A DNA stretch of 64,000 nt, taken from assembly GCF_009696075.1 (NCBI RefSeq), contig NZ_VUMR01000002.1, forward strand, positions 1 through 64,000. Reading direction: 5' to 3'. The stretch comes from Holdemanella porci (GTDB lineage Bacteria > Bacillota_I > Bacilli_A > Erysipelotrichales > Erysipelotrichaceae). Made by a program: the position numbers and the translations under genes. The first letter of the stretch is position 1. Each line of letters starts with the position of its first letter. Positions 16,305-25,605 of this stretch are shown piece by piece. The notes beneath the pieces were generated by a model that worked only from the letters and a program-made list of their open reading frames with translations, had not been told where the DNA came from and ran no database searches.

Positions 16305-16574
16305 ATATATTAAGATTTTGGTTTCGGGACAGGACCAGAAGTTTATGCTAACTCACTGGATGATAGGTACATAGATCATGGATGTAATTCTGAAGTATTT
16401 ATAAAAAGCATACAATAAAAAATACATTAAGAAAGACTGAATGAATCGGGATACCGAATGATTCAGAAAGATGGAGTGGATGTTGAAATGTTGCTGGACG
16501 ACTGTAAACGAACCGGGCACATTATTTATTCGTGTGACTTTTTCGAAAAAAAAGTTTTTTTTCTTGGTTTAGTG
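16305..16574 (+). other. Remnant coding sequence between ccpA and ybeY
   Basis: Right after the ccpA terminator comes TATATTAAGATTTTGGTTTC, which recurs with one change at 61202-61221 after the rbfA terminator. It opens a short frame encoding FGTGPEVYANSLDDRYIDHG and stops after ~31 codons. A second frame, around 16440-16560, encodes ERLNESGYRMIQKDGVDVEM and then LLDDCKRTGHIIYSCDFF, running in frame into ybeY. Neither piece is recognised. They look like debris of an inserted element. Confidence 0.35.
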
Positions 16575-16580
16575 TATAAT
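16575..16580 (+). promoter_or_regulatory. -10 box of ybeY, possible leaderless start
   Basis: TATAAT is followed by exactly six bases and then ATG at 16587, so transcription would begin at or next to the start codon. No good -35 is visible (the region is T-rich) and there is no usable Shine-Dalgarno site. Confidence 0.45.
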
Positions 16581-16586
16581 CAAGGC

Positions 16587-17042
16587 ATGGAAATAATTTT
16601 TACAAATAACGCAAAAGATAGAAGTGTCTATCGATACAAAAAAGATTTTGAAATGATATTAGAACGTGCATGCAAGGTGTTAGACAGAAAGGGAGACTGG
16701 AGTTTATCGGTAATTTATGTAACACCTGAACAGATTCACGAAATTAATCGTGACTATCGTAATGTTGACCGTCCTACAGATGTCATTAGTTTTGCGATTC
16801 AAGATGATATGAGTGATATGTGGATTGAAGAAGATCAATATGAACTTGGTGATATTTTTATCAATGTACAAGCCATTCGTGATCAAGCTAAGGCCTATGG
16901 TCATTCGATTCGTCGTGAAGCATGTTTCTTATTCTGCCATGGATTACTTCATTTAATGGGATACGATCACATGAAGGAAGAGGACGAAAAGGTAATGTTT
17001 GCCTTACAGGATGAGATTTTAGATGAATTGGTTCAAAGGTAG
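16587..17042 (+). CDS. ybeY: Endoribonuclease YbeY
   Basis: YbeY is a zinc-dependent single-strand RNase for 16S rRNA 3'-end maturation and 70S quality control. The 151-aa product has DRPTDVISFAI (~residues 67-77), LGDIFI (~93) and the zinc motif HGLLHLMGYDH (~120-130, HxxxHxxxxDH). ATG at 16587 gives the normal family length and N-terminus; an in-frame ATG at 16458 would add 43 residues of upstream debris. The end overlaps dgkA by 20 nt. Confidence 0.93.
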   Translation: MEIIFTNNAKDRSVYRYKKDFEMILERACKVLDRKGDWSLSVIYVTPEQIHEINRDYRNVDRPTDVISFAIQDDMSDMWIEEDQYELGDIFINVQAIRDQAKAYGHSIRREACFLFCHGLLHLMGYDHMKEEDEKVMFALQDEILDELVQR

Positions 17043-17370
17043 ATTTAAATATGCCTTTCAAGGCCTATTTTACGCTTTCACTTGTGATCGCAGTATTCGT
17101 CTTCAAGGCATCTTTGGATTGATTGTGATATTGTGCGGCATTCTCTTTCATTGTTCACTAAATGAGTGGATGATGTTGATTTTCGCCATTGGCTTAGTAT
17201 GGTTTAGTGAAATCATCAATTCGTGTATTGAAAGATGCGTGGATTATATTTCTCTTGAACATACCCAACAAGCCAAACATATTAAGGATATGGCCGCAGG
17301 AGCTGTCTTTATTATCAGCGTGCTTGCCGCATGTATTGGGCTTTATGTATTTTTGCCCAAACTATTTTAA
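17023..17370 (+). CDS. dgkA: Undecaprenol/diacylglycerol kinase family membrane protein
   Basis: This 115-aa protein has three membrane helices. The DgkA signature is present (WFSEIINSCIERCVDYIS, ~residues 64-81, with the catalytic Glu) and KDMAAGAV (~92-99). In Gram-positives this family phosphorylates undecaprenol, recycling the lipid carrier of wall synthesis. It sits between ybeY and era, the standard Firmicutes order, overlapping ybeY. No cdd gene intervenes between dgkA and era as it does in Bacillus. Confidence 0.92.
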   Translation: MNWFKGRFKYAFQGLFYAFTCDRSIRLQGIFGLIVILCGILFHCSLNEWMMLIFAIGLVWFSEIINSCIERCVDYISLEHTQQAKHIKDMAAGAVFIISVLAACIGLYVFLPKLF

Positions 17371-17383
17371 AAACGGAGGTAAA

Positions 17384-18292
17384 ATGAGTAATTATAAATC
17401 AGGATTTATTGCGATTGTAGGAAGACCCAATGCAGGAAAATCAACATTGTTGAATGCATTGTTGAAAGAAAAAATCGCAATCATGTCGGACAAACCGAAT
17501 ACGACAAGAAACAATATTTCGGGTATTTTGACAAATGAAGATTGTCAATATGTGTTTGTAGATACACCAGGTATTCATAAGCCGCAACAACAACTTGGAC
17601 GCGTCTTAAATAAGAATGCCTATTCGGCAATGGAAGATTGTGACGTGATTGGATGGATCGTAGATGGCTCTCAAGCTTTTGGAACAGGAGATTCATTCAT
17701 TTTAAAGCGTATTGAAACATTACATAAACCGGTTGTATTGATCATGAATAAGATTGATAAGCTTGGTAAGGAACAATTATTAAAGCGTTTGATGTATTGG
17801 CAAAAACAATATGATTTCAATGATATTGTTCCAATCAGTGCTTTGGATAAAGACAATCTTGAAGAGTTGTTGAAGGTGTTCAAAGGGTATTTGCCAGAAG
17901 GCGAGCCGATGTTTCCTGAAGAAATGAAGTCGGATCATGACATCAACTTTAGAATGTGTGAAATTGTTCGTGAAAAGATCTTATTTAAAACTCATGAGGA
18001 AATCCCTCATAGTGTAGCGGTTATTTTAGAGCGTAAAGAAAAACGTGGTAACCGCATGTATCTTCAAATGATGGTGGTAGTCGATCGTGAATCACAGAAG
18101 GGAATCTTGATTGGGAAACAAGCGAGCATGATTCGTTCGATTCGTCTAGATGCGCAAAAGGAATTAAAAGATATGCTTGGATGCAGTGTGGATTTGGAAC
18201 TCTTTGTGCGTGTCGAAAAGAATTGGCGTAATCACGAAAACAAGATCAAAGAATTTGGTTTAGACGAATTAGAACAAATCGATGAAGACTAA
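17384..18292 (+). CDS. era: GTPase Era
   Basis: Era binds the 3' end of 16S rRNA and acts as a checkpoint of 30S assembly. The 302-aa product has G1 GRPNAGKS (residues ~12-19), G3 DTPG (~57), G4 NKID (~124) and a C-terminal KH domain (GKQASMIRSIRLDAQKELKD). ATG 17384 follows ACGGAGGT. In-frame upstream reading from 17207 is an overlap with dgkA. It overlaps recO by 11 nt. Confidence 0.96.
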   Translation: MSNYKSGFIAIVGRPNAGKSTLLNALLKEKIAIMSDKPNTTRNNISGILTNEDCQYVFVDTPGIHKPQQQLGRVLNKNAYSAMEDCDVIGWIVDGSQAFGTGDSFILKRIETLHKPVVLIMNKIDKLGKEQLLKRLMYWQKQYDFNDIVPISALDKDNLEELLKVFKGYLPEGEPMFPEEMKSDHDINFRMCEIVREKILFKTHEEIPHSVAVILERKEKRGNRMYLQMMVVVDRESQKGILIGKQASMIRSIRLDAQKELKDMLGCSVDLELFVRVEKNWRNHENKIKEFGLDELEQIDED

Positions 18293-19004
18293 GATTCAGG
18301 CACTTGTATTAAGTGTTGGTGAATACAAAGATAAGGATGGCCTAGTCAAAGTTTTGACTACAGATTCCATTTTAACTTTATACGCAAGAGGACTGTTCAA
18401 ACCCAATTCTAAGAATTTGCGGCTTGTACAGCCCTTTTCTTATAATGAATTCATGATCGAAGATAAGACACAAATGCCCTTATTACTACAAGGACAAACC
18501 ATTCATTATTACTATCACATTCAAGAAGATCTGTTTAAATCGAGTTGTTGTTTCGTATTGCACGACTTGATTTCTAAAACTAAAAAAGAAGAAAATTTAT
18601 TCAATGTAGTATTGGATTGCTGGAACGCAGCCGACAAAGACTTAGATGATTTTTATTTCTGGGCCTGCATCATTCTAAAATATTGTATTGAACAAGAAGG
18701 AATCCAACCTTTTATCCAAGGGTGTGTACATTGTGAAAGCACAAGAGTAGAAACTCTTTCTGTAAAAGATGGTGGATTCTTATGTGAAAAGTGCAATCAC
18801 AATCAATATCCAAAATGGAGTATAGAACAATTAAAGAAATATCGCGCTCTATTTAAGTGCAAAGAAGAAAACTTAGAGTATGTTAAAGATCATTTCAATT
18901 TCAATCTTGATGACTTAATCTATCTAGCCAAATGGATGGAATATCATACTCATAAGAATTATCCAAGTATTCGTTTTTTAGAAAGTATTCGAGGTTTAAA
19001 GTAA
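18282..19004 (+). CDS. recO: DNA repair protein RecO
   Basis: RecO loads RecA on SSB-coated DNA with RecR. The 240-aa product has an N-terminal OB fold (KIQALVLSVGEYKDKDGLVK), a helical middle, and a zinc site formed by CVHC (~151) and CEKC (~173). Overlap with era at the start and one-base overlap with the next gene at the stop indicate a tight operon, as in other Firmicutes. Confidence 0.92.
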   Translation: MKTKIQALVLSVGEYKDKDGLVKVLTTDSILTLYARGLFKPNSKNLRLVQPFSYNEFMIEDKTQMPLLLQGQTIHYYYHIQEDLFKSSCCFVLHDLISKTKKEENLFNVVLDCWNAADKDLDDFYFWACIILKYCIEQEGIQPFIQGCVHCESTRVETLSVKDGGFLCEKCNHNQYPKWSIEQLKKYRALFKCKEENLEYVKDHFNFNLDDLIYLAKWMEYHTHKNYPSIRFLESIRGLK

Positions 19005-19420
19005 TGTTTTATGAATTAGCACTTCAAATCGCAAAAAAGGCACATTCTAAACAAGTGGATAAAGCAGGGAAAGATTATATTCTTCATCCGATGAAAGTGG
19101 CTTCTTATATGGATACGGATACAGAAAAGGCAGTTGCGTATTTACATGATGTATTAGAAGATACAGATGTCACAGAAGATGAATTGAGAAAGATGTTCCC
19201 AAATGAAATCGTAGATGGCGTAATTACATTAACGCATAGAAAAGATGAATCTTATTTTGAATATATATCTCGAGTCTCTACATCAAAGTTAGCTAAAAAG
19301 GTAAAGATTGCTGACCTTTTACATAATTTGGATATCACAAGAATCAAAGAACCTACAAAACAAGATTATCTAAGGCTAGAGAAGTACAAGGAAGCGATTC
19401 TATATCTTGCGACGCACTAG
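19004..19420 (+). CDS. Stand-alone HD-domain protein, likely small (p)ppGpp hydrolase
   Basis: This 138-aa protein matches only the hydrolase half of RelA/SpoT. It has HPMKVASYM (first His), HDVLEDT (HDxxED, residues ~48-54) and the metal-site ADLLHNL (~105-111). The length matches small alarmone hydrolases of the MESH1 kind, which cleave ppGpp (and in some cases NADPH). No synthetase domain is present. The start overlaps the recO stop (TAATG). Substrate is inferred from the family. Confidence 0.7.
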   Translation: MFYELALQIAKKAHSKQVDKAGKDYILHPMKVASYMDTDTEKAVAYLHDVLEDTDVTEDELRKMFPNEIVDGVITLTHRKDESYFEYISRVSTSKLAKKVKIADLLHNLDITRIKEPTKQDYLRLEKYKEAILYLATH

Positions 19421-19482
19421 TTTTGTGGTACAAAACATATGAAAATGAGAGAACCTATTTTTAAGTGGGTAATTAAAAACAG

Positions 19483-19506
19483 GCCATGAGAAATCATGGC
19501 TTTTTC
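19483..19506 (+). terminator. Terminator of the recO/HD operon
   Basis: Stem GCCATGA/TCATGGC with loop GAAA, then TTTTTC. Confidence 0.8.
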
Positions 19507-19611
19507 TTTGTTTGTGTCTTTGGATTTAGTCTAGAAATTTGTTGATAAATGAGATAAAATATGAAAGTGTATCCTTTTGTCTGTATACATGAAAGAAATG
19601 AGGTAAATAAC

Positions 19612-20991
19612 ATGAACGAAAAGACATTCAATGATGTAGTAAATCACATGAAAACCTCTGGATTTGTTTACCAAGGTTCAGAAATTTATGGTGGTTTGGC
19701 AAATACTTGGGATTTTGGTCCTTTAGGCATTGAATTAAAGAACAATATTAAAAATGCATGGTGGAAACGTTTCATCCAGGAAAGTGAACACAATGTAGGA
19801 TTGCAGAGTGCAATCTTAATGAACCCTAATGTATGGGTTGCCAGTGGTCACGTTGGCGGATTTAGTGATCCATTAATGGATTGTAAAGAATGTAAGAGCC
19901 GTTTTAGAGCGGATCAATTGATTGAAGAAGCCAGCAATCACACAGTAAACTGTGGTGGTATGTCAAATGAAGATATGGAAAACTATATCGCTGAACATGA
20001 AATCACATGTCCAAAATGTGGAGCTAAAAACTTTACAAACATTCGTCAATTTAACTTGATGTTCAAAACATTCCAAGGTGTATTAGAAGATGCGAAGAGT
20101 ACAATCTATTTGCGCCCAGAAACTGCACAGGGAATCTTTGTGAACTTCAAAAACGTACAAAGAACAATGCGTAAAAAATTACCATTCGGTATTGGACAGA
20201 TTGGTAAGAGTTTCCGTAACGAAATTACACCAGGAAACTTCATTTTCCGTACACGTGAATTCGAACAGATGGAACTTGAATTCTTCTGTAAACCAGGAAC
20301 GGATTTAGATTGGTTTGAATACTATTGTAAAAATTGTGTTCAATTCTTAAAAGATTTGGGTATCAACGAAGAAAATATTCGTTTACGTGCACATGATCCT
20401 GAAGAATTAGCTCACTATTCAAATGGTACAAGTGATATCGAATACCACTTCTCTGAACCTATCGGATGGGGTGAATTATGGGGTATCGCAGACCGTACAG
20501 ACTTTGACTTAAAAGCACACCAAACAACTTCTAAACAAAACTTAGAATACTTTGATCAAGAAGCAAACGAAAAATACATTCCATACGTTATTGAACCAAG
20601 TGTAGGTGTTGAACGTTTGATGTTGGCCGTGATGTGTGAAGCTTACCAAGAAGAACAATTAGAAAATGATTCTCGTGTTGTCTTAAAATTACACCCAGCA
20701 TTAGCTCCATATAAAGTAGCTGTACTTCCACTTTCTAAAAAATTATCCGATCAAGGGGATGAAGTATTCGCTAAATTAGCTAAACACTTTAGTGTAACGT
20801 ATGATGATGCACAAAGCATTGGTAAACGTTACCGTCGTCAAGATGCGATTGGTACACCATTCTGTGTTACGGTAGATTTCGAAACTGCAAACGATGGATG
20901 TGTTACGGTTCGTGATCGTGATACTATGCAACAAGAACGTATCGCTTTAGATGACCTTGTCTCATATATTGAAAAAAGAATTGAATTTTAA
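19612..20991 (+). CDS. glyS: Glycyl-tRNA synthetase (dimeric type)
   Basis: This class II synthetase charges tRNA-Gly. The 459-aa product is the single-chain alpha2 type (GlyQS) and not the two-gene bacterial GlyQ/GlyS. Motifs: [18 protein letters not shown] near the N-terminus, cysteine pairs (CKECKSRF and CPKCGAKN), [12 protein letters not shown] (motif 2 region), [20 protein letters not shown] and EPSVGVERL (motif 3). ATG 19612 follows GAGGT. No T-box is visible in the 105-nt gap, unlike the other synthetase genes here. Confidence 0.95.
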   Translation: MNEKTFNDVVNHMKTSGFVYQGSEIYGGLANTWDFGPLGIELKNNIKNAWWKRFIQESEHNVGLQSAILMNPNVWVASGHVGGFSDPLMDCKECKSRFRADQLIEEASNHTVNCGGMSNEDMENYIAEHEITCPKCGAKNFTNIRQFNLMFKTFQGVLEDAKSTIYLRPETAQGIFVNFKNVQRTMRKKLPFGIGQIGKSFRNEITPGNFIFRTREFEQMELEFFCKPGTDLDWFEYYCKNCVQFLKDLGINEENIRLRAHDPEELAHYSNGTSDIEYHFSEPIGWGELWGIADRTDFDLKAHQTTSKQNLEYFDQEANEKYIPYVIEPSVGVERLMLAVMCEAYQEEQLENDSRVVLKLHPALAPYKVAVLPLSKKLSDQGDEVFAKLAKHFSVTYDDAQSIGKRYRRQDAIGTPFCVTVDFETANDGCVTVRDRDTMQQERIALDDLVSYIEKRIEF

Positions 20992-22760
20992 TGAGCTGGA
21001 TATCAGAAGATGATATAAAGGCCATTCGTCAGCAGGCCGATATTGTTGATGTGATGTCCCGTTATATCACATTAGAAAAAAAAGGCAAAGACTATAAAGC
21101 CATTTGTCCATTTCATGATGATCACGATCCTAGTTTATCGATTTCGACCGATAAACAAATATTCAAATGTTTCGTATGCGGTACCGGAGGAAATGTCTTC
21201 ACATTCGTACAAAAGATTGAAAACATTTCCTTTCTAGAAGCCGTTTGTAAGGTAGCGGAACTGATTCATTATCCTTTACACATGGATACAAGTCAGTTTC
21301 AACCTAAGGTTGATCAAAATCAGCCTTTATATGACTGCATCCAATCGTACATTCGCTTTTTAACATATGAGTTGCACAGTGAGAATGGCGAAAGCGTGAA
21401 AAGGTATTTAAGTCAAAGAAAAATAAATGAAGATATTATAAAAAGATTTGAGATTGGGTATGCACCTGAATCGAGTCGTAGTGTGAAGTATCTCAAGGCA
21501 AAAGGTTTTAACGAACAAATACTCACAGATACAGGTTTAATTCGTACTCACGATCTAGATACCTATGCCGTATTCGACAATCGATTGATGATTCCCATTC
21601 ATGATGAAAATGGAAATCCCGTTGGATTTACGGCCAGGCGTTTAAATGAAGATAAGGATGTAGCCAAATATATCAACACTTCTGAAACAAAGATCTATCA
21701 TAAGGGCCATTTGATTTTTAATTATCATAGAGCCAAAGAATTTGCGAAAAAGAACAAGCGTTGCATATTAGTTGAAGGAGCTATGGATGTCATTGCCTTT
21801 GAAAAGGCAGACATTCATGAAAGTATTGCTTGTTTAGGAACAGCTTGTACAAAAGAACAAATAACGCTATTAAAACGCTTAAACGTCCCTTTGGTTGTCT
21901 GTTACGATGGGGATCGAGCTGGTAAAGCAGCTACCTATAAGTTTGGAAAATTAGCCGTTGATTACGGGCTGAATTTTTCCATAGTAAAAAATACAACCGG
22001 TAAAGATCCAGATGAAATCTTTAATGAACTTGGAAAAGATGAACTCTATTTATCTGTTCATAAAACTGTATCATTTGTAGAGTTCTTATTTGATTATTTA
22101 CCGAACCAATATGATTTAGACAATTACGAGGATAAGAAAAAATTCACATCGGAAATGCAGTCATTCATTGAAAGGACATGCACCGATTTTGAAAAGGCCG
22201 ATTATTATTCTCGTATCCGAGATTTGACAGGATTTGATTTATCACTTCAATCCGAAAATATTCCGGCACCCAAAAAAGAATCCAGAAATAATGCGGCTGT
22301 GGTTCGAAATATAGAGCCATTAAAAAATGGAAGAACACTTGCCGAACACGGTGTTTTATGGATGATTCTAAACAGTAAACTTGCGGCCGATCAATTCAAA
22401 GATCAGATTGGGTTTTTCCAAGATCCAGTCTGTGAAGAATTGTCATTATATTGTTACGACATGTATCGAAATATGGACCATATCGATTTTGATGTACTCA
22501 TGAGCTACATTGAAAAAGAAGACGTCCGTAATTTGTTGGTAAGCCTGATGGAAAATCCGTTTCATGTTGATGGATATAATGAAGACTTCTTTAACGATAG
22601 TTTAATGAAGATCAAAGAATGTACTTTACAAGACCAAATTGACAATCTCAATGATCAGATCAAGAATGTGCAAGATCCGATGTTAAAGATTTCCTTGGCT
22701 AGTAAAAAACAGGTATTAATTATTCAAAGAAATGAAATCTTACATCGAAAGGAAGGATGA
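20991..22760 (+). CDS. dnaG: DNA primase
   Basis: DnaG makes RNA primers at the replication fork. The 589-aa product has a CHC2 zinc finger (Cys39, His42, Cys60, Cys63), the RNA polymerase domain with the TOPRIM segments [14 protein letters not shown] and [10 protein letters not shown], and a C-terminal helicase-binding region. It overlaps the glyS stop by one base. dnaG-rpoD is the core of the macromolecular synthesis operon, here without rpsU. Confidence 0.96.
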   Translation: MSWISEDDIKAIRQQADIVDVMSRYITLEKKGKDYKAICPFHDDHDPSLSISTDKQIFKCFVCGTGGNVFTFVQKIENISFLEAVCKVAELIHYPLHMDTSQFQPKVDQNQPLYDCIQSYIRFLTYELHSENGESVKRYLSQRKINEDIIKRFEIGYAPESSRSVKYLKAKGFNEQILTDTGLIRTHDLDTYAVFDNRLMIPIHDENGNPVGFTARRLNEDKDVAKYINTSETKIYHKGHLIFNYHRAKEFAKKNKRCILVEGAMDVIAFEKADIHESIACLGTACTKEQITLLKRLNVPLVVCYDGDRAGKAATYKFGKLAVDYGLNFSIVKNTTGKDPDEIFNELGKDELYLSVHKTVSFVEFLFDYLPNQYDLDNYEDKKKFTSEMQSFIERTCTDFEKADYYSRIRDLTGFDLSLQSENIPAPKKESRNNAAVVRNIEPLKNGRTLAEHGVLWMILNSKLAADQFKDQIGFFQDPVCEELSLYCYDMYRNMDHIDFDVLMSYIEKEDVRNLLVSLMENPFHVDGYNEDFFNDSLMKIKECTLQDQIDNLNDQIKNVQDPMLKISLASKKQVLIIQRNEILHRKEG

Positions 22761-22764
22761 AAGT

Positions 22765-23988
22765 ATGGCAAATGAAAAATTAAAGTTTACAAGCTTAGAA
22801 GAGGCAAAAGAATTCTTGCTGAAGAGCAAAGAAGAAAATGCCGATGTTTCACAAAAACAATTCTTAGATGCGGTAAGTGCTTTAAATTTAGATGATGATA
22901 CAATGGACGATCTATATAACTGGATCGACGAAAACTTAATCGAATTTATCGATGGGGAAGAATTAGATGAGGATGAAGTCTTAGACGATGATCTAAACGA
23001 CGAGGATTTGGACGAAGAAGATTCGATTGCGGAAGAAATTTCCCAATTGGAAAAGACATTCGCTAATTCATCGCATGCCAAGATCAATGACCCCGTTAAG
23101 ATGTATCTAAAAGAAATTGGTCAAATTCCATTATTGGATCCAAAAGAAGAGCCCATCATTGCTCGTCAGATCCAAGAAGGGGAAGAAGCCAAAGAAACGA
23201 TGAAAAACCCTGATTTAAGTGATGAAGAGAAAAAGAAACTCGCAAAAGTCATTGCGGATGGTGAACAAGCCAAACAAACGTTGATTTCTTCAAACCTTCG
23301 TTTGGTTGTATCTATCGCCAAAAAATATGTAGGACGTGGCATGTTGTTCTTGGATTTGATTCAAGAAGGAAACTGTGGTTTAATCAAAGCCGTTGAAAAA
23401 TTTGACTACACAAAAGGATTTAAATTCTCAACATATGCGACATGGTGGATTCGTCAATCTATTACACGTGCAATCGCAGACCAGGCACGTACAATTCGTA
23501 TTCCCGTACACATGGTTGAAACGATCAATAAACTAACACGTGTTCAACGTCAATTGGTACAAGATTTAGGTCGTGATCCATTACCAGAAGAAATTGCCGA
23601 AAAGATGGAGAATATTTCGGCGGAAAAGGTTCGTGAAATCCAAAAGATTGCCTTAGATCCAGTCAGTCTAGAAACACCAATCGGTGAAGAAGACGACTCT
23701 CACTTAGGTGACTTCATTGAAGATAAAGATACATTATCTCCAGATGATTACACAAACAACCAATTACTAAAAGACGAAATCAATGCCGTTCTACAAGGTC
23801 TTACAGAACGTGAAGAAAAAGTATTGCGTTTGCGTTTTGGCTTGTTAGATGGAAGGACTCGTACACTTGAAGAAGTTGGTAAAGAATTTAACGTAACACG
23901 TGAACGTATTCGTCAGATTGAAGCCAAGGCATTACGTAAATTGAAAAATCCAAATCGCTGCAAGCGTTTAAGAGATTTCGTAAAATAA
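22765..23988 (+). CDS. rpoD: RNA polymerase primary sigma factor (sigma-70/SigA)
   Basis: The 407-aa product is the housekeeping sigma. It has a very acidic region 1.1-like segment (residues ~40-95) and region 1.2 ([16 protein letters not shown]). Region 2 includes [19 protein letters not shown] (2.4, -10 recognition), and region 4.2 HTH reads [23 protein letters not shown] 22765 is preceded by AAAGGAAGGATG; a longer in-frame start at 22732 lies inside dnaG. The promoters seen in this window (TTGACA/TATAAT-like) fit this sigma. Confidence 0.97.
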   Translation: MANEKLKFTSLEEAKEFLLKSKEENADVSQKQFLDAVSALNLDDDTMDDLYNWIDENLIEFIDGEELDEDEVLDDDLNDEDLDEEDSIAEEISQLEKTFANSSHAKINDPVKMYLKEIGQIPLLDPKEEPIIARQIQEGEEAKETMKNPDLSDEEKKKLAKVIADGEQAKQTLISSNLRLVVSIAKKYVGRGMLFLDLIQEGNCGLIKAVEKFDYTKGFKFSTYATWWIRQSITRAIADQARTIRIPVHMVETINKLTRVQRQLVQDLGRDPLPEEIAEKMENISAEKVREIQKIALDPVSLETPIGEEDDSHLGDFIEDKDTLSPDDYTNNQLLKDEINAVLQGLTEREEKVLRLRFGLLDGRTRTLEEVGKEFNVTRERIRQIEAKALRKLKNPNRCKRLRDFVK

Positions 23989-24641
23989 TGATACCTTGTT
24001 CGAATCGAATTCAAGAAATATTAGAATGGGTGAATGGAGAGTGCATTGCGGACATTGGCTGTGATCATGCCTATGTTGTCTGCAACGCCATTTTGAATCA
24101 TCAATCTAAAAAAGGCTATGCCTGTGATGTGGCACAAGGCCCACTAGATAATGCCAAGAAAACGATTGAAGAGAATCATTTATCCGATTTGGTATCTTGT
24201 CGATTGTTGGATGGCATTCAGGGTTTAGAAAGCGATGTCGACCAAATCATTATTTGTGGCATGGGAGGAAAACTCATTATCGATATCCTATCAAAGGGAA
24301 ATTTGTATCGTGGTTTACGCCTTCTATTATCTTGTCATAAAGATGATTTTGCCTTACGAAAATATTTACACGATCATCATATTCATATTGTGAAAGAAAA
24401 AATGATTTATGATCATGGACACTACTATCCTATTCTTGATTGTGTTTGTGAAGATAAGGAACAAGAGGTTTCTACATCCCAACTTTACTTTGGTGTAAAC
24501 ATGCTTATTGATGAAACATATGCAGCGTATTTAGATTTTGAAGAGAATAAGTATAAAAATATTCTTTCCAAAGTCAACAAGCCTGAATTTATTGAAAAAA
24601 TGGAATATATAAAAGAAATCCGTACTCAGAGAATTTCCTGA
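23988..24641 (+). CDS. trmK: tRNA (adenine22-N1)-methyltransferase TrmK
   Basis: It methylates A22 of tRNAs with SAM. The 217-aa product has the motif I stretch IADIGCDHAYV (~residues 20-30), DVAQGPLDNA (~49) and IICGMGG (~87-93), and a C-terminal coiled coil. Start overlaps the rpoD stop (TAATG). TrmK following sigA is the Bacillus (yqfN) order. Its 3' end overlaps the convergent ispH stop by 16 nt. Confidence 0.92.
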   Translation: MIPCSNRIQEILEWVNGECIADIGCDHAYVVCNAILNHQSKKGYACDVAQGPLDNAKKTIEENHLSDLVSCRLLDGIQGLESDVDQIIICGMGGKLIIDILSKGNLYRGLRLLLSCHKDDFALRKYLHDHHIHIVKEKMIYDHGHYYPILDCVCEDKEQEVSTSQLYFGVNMLIDETYAAYLDFEENKYKNILSKVNKPEFIEKMEYIKEIRTQRIS

Positions 24642-24653
24642 ATACGGATTTTT
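24617..24653. terminator. Bidirectional terminator carrying both convergent stop codons
   Basis: Outer stem AATCCGTA/TACGGATT with inner TCAG/CTGA; T-rich on both sides. The trmK TGA (24639-24641) and the ispH TGA (24628-24626) form the inner stem. Confidence 0.7.
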
Positions 24654-25525
24654 GGCTTTTCCATATCGAAAGATAAATAATCTTTGACTTGATTCGTTAA
24701 ATACGTAGGCGTACTTGCACCACTCGTAATCGCAATCGTAGTATATTTTTCAAAATCTTTTTTATCAATATCTTCGACCGTTTGAATCGAGAAGACATGT
24801 TCAATGCCAGCTTGTTTTCCAATATCTACAAGTTTTTGCGAGTTGTTACTAGTTGGATCTCCCACGACAATCAAACAATCGACGTTTTTTAAATCCAAAA
24901 TAGCTTGTTGCCGAACTCGCGTAGCGTTACAAATCTCATCGTGGAAGAGGGCATTCGGGTATAAGCGTCTAATCTTTTCAAACGTATCCTTCAATTCATA
25001 GATCGACATCGTAGTCTGGTTTGTCACAAAGATCTTTGAAGTACTCACTTTAGGAATCTCTTTATGTGGCTCGATCAAATGCACATGCTCACTCATTGTA
25101 TAAATCGATTCAGCTTCGGGGTGTTTATTTTTACCAATATAGAAAATGGTATACTCTTCATCTAAATATTGCTTCACAATCTTTTGTGTTTGAAGTACAA
25201 ATGGACAACTCGCATCCACCAAAATCAATCCTTTTTCTTTGGCCTTTTCATAGACTTTAGGACTGACGCCATGTGCTGTAAAGATCACAATGCCTTCATG
25301 GATTTCATCCAATAATTCCACGCGTGTCTTTGACTTATCTTCAATGGTATCAATGGAATAATATTGAAGCGCTTTTTTGACATATTGATTATGCACTAGA
25401 TTACCCAATATGGTAATCTTTTGATCTGGATATTGAATTCTTGTTTTTTTGGCGGTTTCAATGGCTTTTAAAACCCCACCGCAATAGCCCTGAGGCTTGA
25501 CTATAATAATATTTTGTGTTTTCAT
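24626..25525 (-). CDS. ispH: 4-hydroxy-3-methylbut-2-enyl diphosphate reductase
   Basis: IspH is the last enzyme of the MEP isoprenoid pathway, a 4Fe-4S enzyme that makes IPP and DMAPP. The 299-aa product has the three cluster cysteines in QGYCGGV (~residue 15), DASCPFV (~97) and EICNATR (~198), plus TAHGV, NQTTMS and SGAST. The start has no Shine-Dalgarno site and lies six bases after a -10-like box (see 25532-25559). With ispG 2 kb away, two MEP genes are in this window. Confidence 0.94.
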   Translation of the reverse strand: MKTQNIIIVKPQGYCGGVLKAIETAKKTRIQYPDQKITILGNLVHNQYVKKALQYYSIDTIEDKSKTRVELLDEIHEGIVIFTAHGVSPKVYEKAKEKGLILVDASCPFVLQTQKIVKQYLDEEYTIFYIGKNKHPEAESIYTMSEHVHLIEPHKEIPKVSTSKIFVTNQTTMSIYELKDTFEKIRRLYPNALFHDEICNATRVRQQAILDLKNVDCLIVVGDPTSNNSQKLVDIGKQAGIEHVFSIQTVEDIDKKDFEKYTTIAITSGASTPTYLTNQVKDYLSFDMEKPKIRIQEIL

Positions 25526-25531
25526 ATATTC

Positions 25532-25559
25532 ATTATGCCCTAATTTTTTGTATTTGTAA
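25532..25559 (-). promoter_or_regulatory. ispH promoter, possible leaderless transcript
   Basis: Minus-strand -35 TTACAA (25559-25554), 16-nt spacer, -10 CATAAT (25537-25532), then six bases and ATG. The same six bases, read as TTGTAA on the plus strand, form the -35 of the cshB promoter. Confidence 0.5.
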
Positions 25560-25582
25560 AATGGGAAGAATTTTGGGATAAT
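25554..25582 (+). promoter_or_regulatory. cshB promoter
   Basis: -35 TTGTAA (25554-25559), 17-nt spacer, -10 GATAAT (25577-25582). It overlaps the divergent ispH promoter at the -35. Confidence 0.5.
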
Positions 25583-25605
25583 ACTAAAGTAAGGATGTGA
25601 AAATT

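Noticed and set aside
16458-16586. N-terminal extension of YbeY from ATG 16458
   Set aside because: The 43 extra residues match nothing in YbeY, lie in element-like debris, and a TATAAT box lies between them and the normal start.
19421-19611. T-box or other riboswitch upstream of glyS
   Set aside because: No T-box core and only a simple terminator of the previous operon is present; the leader after it is about 100 nt.
22740-23087. 115-codon Ser-rich ORF on the minus strand
   Set aside because: It is antisense to the acidic N-terminus of rpoD, with low-complexity composition caused by the opposite strand.
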